In this document: in pieces, positions 1 through 6,165 of the stretch
Position numbering within the stretch: position 1 is the first letter of the stretch
How the letters are laid out: the number at the start of each line of letters is the position of its first letter
Source: an uncultured Aquincola sp.
GTDB taxonomy: Bacteria > Pseudomonadota > Gammaproteobacteria > Burkholderiales > Burkholderiaceae
Direction: 5' to 3'
DNA length: 6,583 nucleotides
Assembly (NCBI GenBank): GCA_937883885.1
Contig: CAKZXL010000437.1
Coordinates: 1 to 6,583 of the forward strand
Position numbers and translations under genes: made by a program
The notes under the pieces: generated by a model
What the model was told of the DNA's origin: nothing
Database searches by the model: none
Seen by the model: only the letters and a program-made list of their open reading frames with translations

Positions 1-1322
1 TTGCCATCGGCGAACTGGCCCGACAGCGAGGCGTAGCCGGACAGCCAGGCATTCAGGGGCTGCAGCCGGCTCAGGCTGTAGCGCAGCTTGGCAAAGCCGC
101 CGGCGGTGCGCAGGCTGGCCGCATCGGCCGCGGCATTGGGCGAATCGTTGAGGTTGAGCCGGCCCAGGCTGAAGGCCAGCCCGCCGCCGGTGCTGCCACC
201 ACCACCCCAGCTGTCGAACAGGTTGCCCGACAGGCCCAGGGTGCCGACGTCGGCGTGGTAGCGGCTGACCAACGCGCCGTTGGCTTCGTTGCGGAAGTAG
301 CGCCGCTCGGCCGACAGCTGCAGGTACAGGTTGCGGTCGCGCGAGCGCACCAGCGGGTAGCTGCCATCCAGCCCCGCGGTGTGCGAGCGGCCGCGGCCGT
401 CCAGGGCATTGAAGGTCTGCTCGGTGAGCTCGTAGCTGAGGGTGGACACGTTGGCGCCCACGCGCCAGCCGTTCGCGCCCACGGGCAGGCTGGCGCCCAG
501 GCGCAGGTAGTCGTTGCCCTGGCTATGCAGCAGCGTGGTGCTGAACTGGTCGCCCCGGCCCAGCGGGCCGTCCAGCCGCAACGTGGCGAACAGGCGCCCG
601 GTGCCGGTGGCCCGGCCGCCGGCGTTATCGGAGCCCAGCTCGCCGCCGAAGCGCGGCGTGTCGGTCAGCCGCAGCGCCAGGGCGGTTTCGCCCTCCTGCT
701 CGCCGGCCTGCAGGCTGGCCGACATGCTCACGCCGGGCAGGTCGTCCAACAGCATGAGGCCGCGGTCCAGCGCACGCTGGTTCAGCGCCTGGCCGGTGGG
801 CTGCGCCGCCGCGATGATGGCGCGGGCCAGCGCCGGGTTGAAGCGCCCCGGCTCACCTTCCACACGCACGCCGCCGAAGCGGGCTTCGACGATGCGCAGC
901 CGCACATGGCCGCTGCTCACGTCTTGTCTAGGCAAGTAGGCCTGCACCAGCCAGCCGCGGGCCGCATAGGCCTGCTGCACGGCAGCCGCCGCCTGCTGCA
1001 ATTCGGCCAGGCCCACGCGCTGCCCGATCCACGGCGCCAGCACCGCATCCAGCTCCGCCCGGCTGAGCAGGGTGTTGCCCTCGGGCTCGACCGACTTGAG
1101 TTCAAAGCGCGGGCCGTTGGCCGCCGCGGGTGCGGTGGGCGCGGTCGGCGTCGTCAGTGCGGGGGCGCGGCCGGGTAGCTCGTTATTGCGGGGTTCGCTC
1201 TGGCGCAGCAAGGAACCGGCATCGGTCTGGGCCAGCGCCATGGGCGTCACCGCCGCCAGCAAAGCGCCGAACATCATGCCGCGGCCGGCGGCATGCCGGG
1301 GGCGGGAACAACGTGAGATCAA
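1..1322 (-). CDS. TpsB outer-membrane transporter, ShlB/FhaC/HecB family (partial; C-terminus beyond window start)
   Basis: This gene encodes the pore of a two-partner (type Vb) secretion system, which exports a TpsA exoprotein across the outer membrane. I translated 440 residues; the family is usually about 550-580, so roughly the last quarter of the beta-barrel is missing. Residues 1-31 look like a signal peptide: a basic start (ISRCSRPRHAAGR), a hydrophobic GALLAAV stretch and a cut after ALA. Residues 36-42 (GSLLRQS) fit the plug helix seen in this family, followed by a Pro/Thr/Ala linker. Residues 72-147 are a POTRA_2 domain (FELKSVEPEGNTLL through GWLVQAYLPRQ to RIVEA), about 148-223 a second POTRA, and from about 225 the barrel begins (RFGGELGSDNAGGRATGTGR). 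I chose the TTG start at 1322 because GGAG lies 6 nt upstream and it supplies the basic n-region; the ATG pair at 1277/1274 lacks both. No tpsA partner is visible; it may lie to the left. Confidence 0.88.
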   Translation of the reverse strand, partial: MISRCSRPRHAAGRGMMFGALLAAVTPMALAQTDAGSLLRQSEPRNNELPGRAPALTTPTAPTAPAAANGPRFELKSVEPEGNTLLSRAELDAVLAPWIGQRVGLAELQQAAAAVQQAYAARGWLVQAYLPRQDVSSGHVRLRIVEARFGGVRVEGEPGRFNPALARAIIAAAQPTGQALNQRALDRGLMLLDDLPGVSMSASLQAGEQEGETALALRLTDTPRFGGELGSDNAGGRATGTGRLFATLRLDGPLGRGDQFSTTLLHSQGNDYLRLGASLPVGANGWRVGANVSTLSYELTEQTFNALDGRGRSHTAGLDGSYPLVRSRDRNLYLQLSAERRYFRNEANGALVSRYHADVGTLGLSGNLFDSWGGGGSTGGGLAFSLGRLNLNDSPNAAADAASLRTAGGFAKLRYSLSRLQPLNAWLSGYASLSGQFADG

Positions 1323-1448
1323 ATCCAACTCCACGGCCTACTACAAGGGTGGAGGCAGTCTAGAAATCCCGCTTTCCCCGCCATCGGCCGAGGAAGGGCG
1401 TAAAAGTCCGGTTGTTGTAACCGCGCCTCGTGCCGCGGGCCGTCGGCG
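1323..1448. other. Intergenic gap between the LysR gene and the TpsB gene
   Basis: These 126 bp separate two minus-strand genes. On the minus strand I see the GGAG ribosome-binding site for the TpsB gene (1329-1332), two in-frame TAG stops just upstream that limit how far the TpsB gene can extend, and a small GGTT-N5-AACC dyad. There is no strong hairpin with a T-tract, so I cannot say whether the LysR and TpsB genes are separate transcripts. No small gene is evident. Confidence 0.4.
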
Positions 1449-2348
1449 TCAGTCGGTGGCGCGCCGCTGCACCAGGCCCATGGCCAGGGTGCGCAGCTGC
1501 TTGAGCAGCGCGCCTTCGTCCCCCACCCGCGCATTCATGATCACCGGCGACACCGCGGCGCCGTCGGCCAGCGGGCGGTAGTGCACTTCGCTGCGGTGCA
1601 GGTGCCGTACCGAGGCGGGCACCAGCGCGATGCCCACGCCGGCGGCCACCAGGCCGAGGGCGGTCTGCAGTTCGTTGGCTTCCATCGCGACGCGGGGCGT
1701 CAGGCCGCGGCCCTTGAAGAGTTGCAGCACATGGTCGGCGTAGCTGGGGCGCGGGCGCGCGGGGTACAGCAGCAGCGGTTCCTGCGCCAGGAGCGCCAGC
1801 GGCAGCTGCTTGCGCCGCAGCAGCGGGTGGCGGGCGGGCAGGGCGGCCACGATGGGCTCTTCCAGCAGCGTCACGCTCTGCACCTCGGGGTCGTCCAGCA
1901 CCAGGCGGCCGAAGCCCACGTCGATGCGGCCGGTCTTCAGCGCCTCGGCCTGCTGCACCGTGATCAGCTCCGACAGCTGCACCTCCACCCCGGCGTTCAA
2001 GGCCCTGAACTGGCGGATCAGCTCGGGCAGCAGGCCGTACAGGGCCGATGGCACGAAGCCGATGCCGAACACCGTGCGCCGGCCTTCGGCAATGCGGCGG
2101 GTGGCTTCTGCGCTTTCCTTCAGGCGGGCCAGGATCTGCACCGTCTGCTCCAGGAAGAAGCGGCCGGCGGGCGTGAGCTGCAGCGGCCGCGCGCTGCGGT
2201 CGATCAGCTGCGCGCCCAGCGCTTCTTCCAGCTGCTGGATCTGCCGGCTGAGCGGCGGCTGGGCCATGTGCAGGCGCTCGGCGGCGCGGCTGAAGCTCAG
2301 CGCGGTGGCCACGGCCTCGAAGTAGCGGAGTTGCCGGAGTTCGATCAT
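1449..2348 (-). CDS. catR: LysR-type transcriptional regulator, CatR/CatM/BenM branch
   Basis: This 299-residue protein has the usual LysR length and layout. The N-terminal winged helix-turn-helix covers about residues 5-65 (LRQLRYFEAVATALSFSRAA, then QPPLSRQIQQLEEALG). A linker helix leads to an effector-binding domain from about residue 92 (VFGIGFVPSALYGLLPEL). The Ser in FVPSALYG and the Arg/Pro-rich YPARPRPSYAD segment match positions lining the muconate/benzoate pocket in BenM and CatM. The start at 2348 gives the canonical MIELRQLRYF opening and has AGGA at 2356-2359, 7 nt upstream; a longer open frame to 2453 would run through the operator and adds unconserved sequence. The gene is divergent from catB with a perfect ATAC-N7-GTAT operator between them, so it probably activates catBCA in response to cis,cis-muconate and represses itself. 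Whether it is named CatR, CatM or BenM cannot be decided here. Confidence 0.9.
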   Translation of the reverse strand: MIELRQLRYFEAVATALSFSRAAERLHMAQPPLSRQIQQLEEALGAQLIDRSARPLQLTPAGRFFLEQTVQILARLKESAEATRRIAEGRRTVFGIGFVPSALYGLLPELIRQFRALNAGVEVQLSELITVQQAEALKTGRIDVGFGRLVLDDPEVQSVTLLEEPIVAALPARHPLLRRKQLPLALLAQEPLLLYPARPRPSYADHVLQLFKGRGLTPRVAMEANELQTALGLVAAGVGIALVPASVRHLHRSEVHYRPLADGAAVSPVIMNARVGDEGALLKQLRTLAMGLVQRRATD

Positions 2349-2366
2349 CGCTTCGTCCTGGGCCCG

Positions 2367-2385
2367 CCATACCGCAGCGGTATGG
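2367..2385. promoter_or_regulatory. CatR/BenM-type operator, recognition site in the catR-catB divergent region
   Basis: The sequence CCATACCGCAGCGGTATGG is a perfect 9+1+9 palindrome centred on 2376. It contains ATAC-N7-GTAT, the known recognition motif of BenM and CatM and a T-N11-A LysR box. It lies 18 bp upstream of the catR start codon, where bound regulator would cover the catR promoter. A second half-site, GTAT at 2401-2404, is exactly 21 bp (two helical turns) downstream of the first GTAT and gives GGAC-N7-GTAT (2390-2404). This is the expected layout for a recognition site plus a weaker activation site next to the catB -35. Confidence 0.85.
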
Positions 2386-2403
2386 AGCGGGACGCCGATG
2401 GTA

Positions 2404-2433
2404 TTGGACGCCCGGCAGCCTGCGCACCAACAT
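2404..2433 (+). promoter_or_regulatory. Candidate catB promoter
   Basis: TTGGAC (2404-2409) and CAACAT (2428-2433) are separated by 18 bp. Both boxes match consensus poorly, as expected for a promoter that needs an activator. The -35 overlaps the last base of the second GTAT half-site. Transcription would start near 2440-2441, placing the palindrome centre at about -65, the classical LysR position. The fit is positional; the boxes alone would not convince. Confidence 0.45.
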
Positions 2434-2440
2434 CGTGGCC

Positions 2441-3610
2441 ATGAACGCGACACCGGCCCACTCCCCGACCACCATCGCCTCGATCGAGGCGATCATCGTC
2501 GACCTGCCCACCATCCGCGCCCACCGGCTGGCGATGACGACGGTGAACCAGCAGTCGCTGGTCATCGTCAAGCTGCGCTGCAGCGACGGCACGCTGGGCA
2601 TCGGCGAAGCCACCAGCATCGGCGGCCTGGCCTATGGCGAGCAAAGCCCCGAAAGCACCCAGCTGGCGATCGACGCCTACCTGGCGCCACTGCTCATCGG
2701 CCAGGACGCCGGCAACGTCAATGCCGCGATGGCGCTGCTCAACCGGCAGGTGCAGGGCCAGTCGTATGCCAAGTCGGCCCTGGAAACCGCGCTGCTGGAC
2801 GCACTGGGCCAGCGCCTGGGCCTGCCGGTGCATGCGCTGCTGGGCGGTGCGGTGCGCCGCTCGATGCCGGTGCTGTGGACACTGGCCAGCGGCGACAGCG
2901 GCCGCGACGTGGAAGAGGCGCTGGGCCTGATGGAAGCCCGCCGCCACCGGGTGTTCAAGCTCAAGATCGGCAAGGGCGAGCCGGCGGCCAACATCGCCCA
3001 CGTGGCCCACATCAAGCGCGCGTTGGGGGCCGAGGTGCTGATCACGGTGGACGTGAACCAGGCCTGGGACGAGGCCACCGCCCAGGGCGCCATCGCCGCG
3101 CTGGAGCAGGCCGGCGTGGGGCTGGTGGAGCAGCCCGTGCCGCGCCGCCACCGCGCCGCGCTGGCCCGGCTGGCCGCCCGCTTCGACGTGCCCATCATGG
3201 CCGATGAATCCATCAACGGCCCCGAGGACGCGCTGGAGCTGGCGCAGGAAGCGGCGGCCGACGTGTTCGCGCTCAAGATCTCCAAGGCGGGCGGCCTGCT
3301 CAACACGCTGCGCACCGCCGCGGTGGGTGAGGCGGCGGGCATTGGCCTGTATGGCGGCACCTTGCTGGAAGGCAGCATCGGCAGCATCGCCTCGGCCCAT
3401 GCGTTTGCGGCCTGCCCGCAGCTGCGCTGGGGCACCGAGCTGTTCGGCCCGCTGCTGCTGAAGGACGACGTGGTGACCCAGCGGCCCGATTACCGCGACT
3501 TCGAGCTGCACCTGTCCGATGCGCCCGGCCTGGGCGTGAGCCTGGACGAGGACAAGCTGGCCCACTACCGCCGCGACCGCCAGCGCACCCAGGTCGCCGT
3601 CACGGCCTGA
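2441..3610 (+). CDS. catB: Muconate cycloisomerase
   Basis: CatB converts cis,cis-muconate to (+)-muconolactone in the cytoplasm. It belongs to the enolase superfamily. The protein is 389 residues from the ATG, slightly longer than typical relatives because about 14 residues precede the conserved IEAIIVDLPTIRAHRLAM. Residue numbers here are from that ATG. The N-terminal capping domain runs to about 125, followed by the TIM-barrel domain with the catalytic KLK pair (K173, K175), metal ligands D204 (TVDVNQAW), E230 (LVEQP) and D255 (MADES), second catalytic lysine K279 (ALKISKAGG), and the LEGSIGS loop with E310. All key residues are present, so it should be active. A GTG at 2435 is an in-frame alternative start. 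No Shine-Dalgarno motif precedes either start, unlike catC and catA. It is the first gene of catBCA, 27 bp before catC's start region. A chloromuconate-type enzyme is less likely given the full-length CatA partner. Confidence 0.93.
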   Translation: MNATPAHSPTTIASIEAIIVDLPTIRAHRLAMTTVNQQSLVIVKLRCSDGTLGIGEATSIGGLAYGEQSPESTQLAIDAYLAPLLIGQDAGNVNAAMALLNRQVQGQSYAKSALETALLDALGQRLGLPVHALLGGAVRRSMPVLWTLASGDSGRDVEEALGLMEARRHRVFKLKIGKGEPAANIAHVAHIKRALGAEVLITVDVNQAWDEATAQGAIAALEQAGVGLVEQPVPRRHRAALARLAARFDVPIMADESINGPEDALELAQEAAADVFALKISKAGGLLNTLRTAAVGEAAGIGLYGGTLLEGSIGSIASAHAFAACPQLRWGTELFGPLLLKDDVVTQRPDYRDFELHLSDAPGLGVSLDEDKLAHYRRDRQRTQVAVTA

Positions 3611-3638
3611 CCCCCAACGATTGCCCGGAGACCGACCC

Positions 3639-3929
3639 ATGCTGTTCCATGTGCAGATGACCGTGCGCCTGCCGCACGACATGCCGCCGGCCCAGGCCGA
3701 CGAACTCAAGGCCCGCGAGAAGGCGATGGCGCAGGAGCTGCAGCGCGCCGGCCGCTGGCGCCACCTGTGGCGCATCGCCGGCCGCTACGCCAACGTCAGC
3801 GTGTTCGATGTGGCCAGCCCCGCCGAGCTGCATGAGCTGCTGTCGCAGCTGCCGCTGTTCCCGTACATGGACATCGAGGTGCAGGCCTTGTGCCGCCATG
3901 CCTCGTCGGTGCATGAAGACGACCGTTGA
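3639..3929 (+). CDS. catC: Muconolactone delta-isomerase
   Basis: CatC moves the double bond of muconolactone to give 3-oxoadipate enol-lactone, the third step of the catechol branch. The protein has 96 residues, the normal family size, and works as a large ring-shaped oligomer in characterised members. Conserved blocks are MLFHVQMTVRLP at the N-terminus, KAREKAMAQELQRAGRWRHLWRI in the middle, and GRYANVSVFDV followed by LHELLSQLPLFPYMDI near the C-terminus. The start at 3639 has GGAG (3627-3630) 8 nt upstream. A TTG at 3621 would add six residues but lies ahead of that ribosome-binding site and of the conserved opening. It lies 28 bp after catB and 46 bp before catA in the same operon. Confidence 0.95.
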   Translation: MLFHVQMTVRLPHDMPPAQADELKAREKAMAQELQRAGRWRHLWRIAGRYANVSVFDVASPAELHELLSQLPLFPYMDIEVQALCRHASSVHEDDR

Positions 3930-3975
3930 CCCCAGGGCCCGTTTTTGAGCCAGCATCCCAACCAGGAGACAAGCC

Positions 3976-4896
3976 ATGAGCAATGAATTCACCGTCCAGC
4001 AGCTGCTGGAGCGCGTCAACAACAGCCACCAGGGCGGTGGCAACGAGCGGGTGCGCCGCATCACCGCGCGCATCGTGTCCGACCTGTTCCGCACCATCGA
4101 CGAGATGGACGTCAACGCCGACGAGTTCTGGGCGGCGGCCGACTGGCTGTCTCGCCTGGGCGCCAGCGGCCAGATGGGCCTGATCACCGCCGGCCTGGGC
4201 TTCGACCGGCTGCTGGACATCCGTGCCGACGAGGCCGACCGCCGCGCCGGCCGCTCCACCGACGGCACGCCGCGCGCCATCGAAGGGCCGCTCTACATCG
4301 CCGGCGCGCCGCTGTCGCACTACGAAGTGCGGGTGGACGAAGGCGAGCCGCGCGGCGAGGTGCTGGTGATGGAAGGGCGCGTGCTGGACGAGCAGGGCCA
4401 GCCGGTGGCCAAGGCGCTGGTGGACGTGTGGCATGCCAACGAGAAGGGCCGTTACTCGCACTTCGATCCCGACCAGGCGCCTTATGCGCTGCGCCGCCGC
4501 ATCGAGACGGATGACCAGGGCCGCTACCGCTTCCGCAGCTTCCTGCCGCCGGGCTACGCCATTCCGCCCAACAGCCCGACGTCGGAGCTGTTCGAGGTGC
4601 TGGGCCGCCACGGCAACCGCCCCGCGCACATCCACTTCCTGGTGGCCGCACCGGGCCAGCGCCTGCTGACCACGCAGGTCAATATCCCGGGCGACACCTT
4701 CATCGACGACGACTTCGCCTTCGCCACCCGCGACGGCCTGGTGGTGACGCTGGAGCCCGGCACCCCGCCGGCCGGCTACGAGTCGCTGGGCGTCACCGCC
4801 CCCTTCACCCGCGTGCGTTTCGACTTCCGGCTGCAGGCCGCGCAGGACGAATCGGAATCCAAGCCGCTGGCGCGGATGGCGCGCCTCAAGGCGTGA
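3976..4896 (+). CDS. catA: Catechol 1,2-dioxygenase (intradiol)
   Basis: CatA opens the catechol ring between the two hydroxyls to form cis,cis-muconate, using non-haem Fe(III). The protein is 306 residues, matching catechol rather than the shorter chlorocatechol dioxygenases. Residues about 1-105 form the helical dimerisation domain (Dioxygenase_N), and about 106-290 the catalytic beta-sandwich, beginning at IEGPLYIAGAP. The four iron ligands are all present: Y160 (GRYSHFD), Y194 (PPGYAIPP), H218 and H220 (NRPAHIHF); R215 is the adjacent conserved arginine. AGGAG at 3964-3968 sits 7 nt before the ATG. It is the last of the three cat genes, with no enol-lactone hydrolase following. Its final 11 bp overlap the 3' end of the opposing AlbA_2 gene, leaving no separate terminator space. 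The C-terminal tail (about 290-306) is Lys/Arg-rich and unconserved in my judgement. Confidence 0.95.
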   Translation: MSNEFTVQQLLERVNNSHQGGGNERVRRITARIVSDLFRTIDEMDVNADEFWAAADWLSRLGASGQMGLITAGLGFDRLLDIRADEADRRAGRSTDGTPRAIEGPLYIAGAPLSHYEVRVDEGEPRGEVLVMEGRVLDEQGQPVAKALVDVWHANEKGRYSHFDPDQAPYALRRRIETDDQGRYRFRSFLPPGYAIPPNSPTSELFEVLGRHGNRPAHIHFLVAAPGQRLLTTQVNIPGDTFIDDDFAFATRDGLVVTLEPGTPPAGYESLGVTAPFTRVRFDFRLQAAQDESESKPLARMARLKA

Positions 4897-6148
4897 CCGG
4901 CACTGCGGCGGGAATGACGAGCAGCAGCTCCGACTCGTCAATCAGGCGGAAGGTGGGCGGCTGGCCGGTCAGTTGTTCGGTGCGGCTGATGATCAGCTGC
5001 ACGCCTTCGCCGCGTTTGTCCATCATGGCCGTTCGTCCCACGTCACGCTGATCGGCGTCGGGCACGGGGCACCTGGCCAGCAGGCTGGTGATGGCCTCGT
5101 TGCGGGCGGCCTGCCGGTACGCCAGACTCTCCACGGTCATCGTGTTGGGAATGGCGCCCGGCGAGTAAATCTCCAGCCGGTCTGCAAACAGCCGCAGCCG
5201 TATCTTGGCTCCGTGGATCGAGTAATCCCGGTGGGCCACCGCATTGACCAAGGCCTCGAAGACGGCCGTCATGTCGAACTGCGGGATGTCACGCCGACCT
5301 TCTGCCTTGGTCGCGAACACCCGCATGTTCTTGCGCACGAAGTGGCAGGCACCCATCACTTGGGCATCCAGCGGGCCGGTGATGTCCTGCGCGTCCAACT
5401 GGTAGAGCGAGTGGCCGTCGGGCCGCACCTCGGTGCCGCGGTAAGCGACCGCCTGGATGAAGGCGTTGGGCAGCCAGACCCTGGGATCGGCACTGGCCAT
5501 CAGGACCCCGGCGACCGTCGGCCTCCACTCACCATCCGCGTCCTTGCGTGCCATGGCCAGCTTGTCCAGCAGCACCTCCTGGGTGTCTTGCGAGCGGGGG
5601 CTCGCAAAGCGCTGCCAAAGGTCGTCCCTCAGCCCGGCGAGCCTTGCGCCGGGCACGGGCTGTTCATCGAAGCGGATGATGCGGGCCTGGCTTCTTTGCT
5701 GGAACAGTCGCGCCAGATAGTCTGGCGACATCTCGCGCTTGGCGCTGCCCACACGATGCAGATAGCCGCCCGGGCTGCGATGCACGAAGAGGCTGCTGCT
5801 CACCTCGACCCTCAAGACCGGCCGTTGTTCACTGGCAGCACTGGGCAAGGTCAGGCGCTCAATGACGGGTGCCAGCGGAGGCTGGATGCTGTCCAGGCAA
5901 AGCTCGCGCACGAAGTCTTCGACCAGATCGAGGTGGTCAACCGGAATGCCGATCACCTGGCGTGCGTCGTCAACGCCGAGAACGCAGACGCCGCCCCTGC
6001 CATTGGCAAACGCCGCCAATTCGTCCGCCAAGGCGCTGCGGTGCGGCGCGCTGATCCTCTGCCCGGCAAAGCGCACTTCCTTCAGCTCCAGGAACGTGTC
6101 TTCGCCCAGTCGGATCTTGTCTGCAAGTTCGGCGGCGCTCTTGAACAT
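4886..6148 (-). CDS. AlbA_2 (Schlafen-type) domain protein with GHKL ATPase-like C-terminus; putative regulator
   Basis: This 420-residue protein belongs to the COG2865-like group, often annotated as a transcriptional regulator or ATP-binding protein; the true function is unclear. Residues about 10-145 are the AlbA_2 domain, with ExxxLELKEVRF near residues 16-26 and the hallmark LAAFANGRGGVCVLGVDD at 44-61. Residues about 290-385 resemble HATPase_c_4: E298 and N302 in the N-box followed by HRDYS (306-310), then IYSPG (327-331), RNEAI (349-353) and KRGEG (378-382). The middle is a helical linker. I chose the ATG at 6148: TGGAAC with a 7-nt gap serves as a ribosome-binding site, and the family starts just here. 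An upstream in-frame ATG at 6349 would run translation through the tRNA and its intron and is rejected. Only 17 nt separate it from the tRNA CCA end, so the two may be co-transcribed. Confidence 0.87.
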   Translation of the reverse strand: MFKSAAELADKIRLGEDTFLELKEVRFAGQRISAPHRSALADELAAFANGRGGVCVLGVDDARQVIGIPVDHLDLVEDFVRELCLDSIQPPLAPVIERLTLPSAASEQRPVLRVEVSSSLFVHRSPGGYLHRVGSAKREMSPDYLARLFQQRSQARIIRFDEQPVPGARLAGLRDDLWQRFASPRSQDTQEVLLDKLAMARKDADGEWRPTVAGVLMASADPRVWLPNAFIQAVAYRGTEVRPDGHSLYQLDAQDITGPLDAQVMGACHFVRKNMRVFATKAEGRRDIPQFDMTAVFEALVNAVAHRDYSIHGAKIRLRLFADRLEIYSPGAIPNTMTVESLAYRQAARNEAITSLLARCPVPDADQRDVGRTAMMDKRGEGVQLIISRTEQLTGQPPTFRLIDESELLLVIPAAVPVTP

Positions 6149-6165
6149 GTCAACGTTCCAGTCTC

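Noticed and set aside
255..1178. Long plus-strand open frame opposite the TpsB gene
   Set aside because: It is Ala/Gln/Arg/Gly-rich with no recognisable motif, and lies opposite a clear POTRA and barrel frame. High GC makes stop codons rare, producing such shadows.
2345..3775. Long minus-strand open frame opposite catB and catC
   Set aside because: Low-complexity His/Gln/Arg/Gly composition, no conserved motif, and it crosses the operator. It mirrors the codon structure of catB.
3930..3950. GGGCCC followed by a T-run between catC and catA, as an internal terminator
   Set aside because: The palindrome has no loop and cannot form a stable hairpin; catA also has its own good ribosome-binding site and belongs to the same pathway.
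4916..4939. Inverted repeat GACGAG...CTCGTC after catA as a terminator
   Set aside because: Six-bp stem, 12-nt loop, no T-tract, and it lies inside the opposing gene's coding sequence.
3796..4941. Long minus-strand open frame opposite catA
   Set aside because: Same shadow composition; the plus strand has full catechol dioxygenase motifs.
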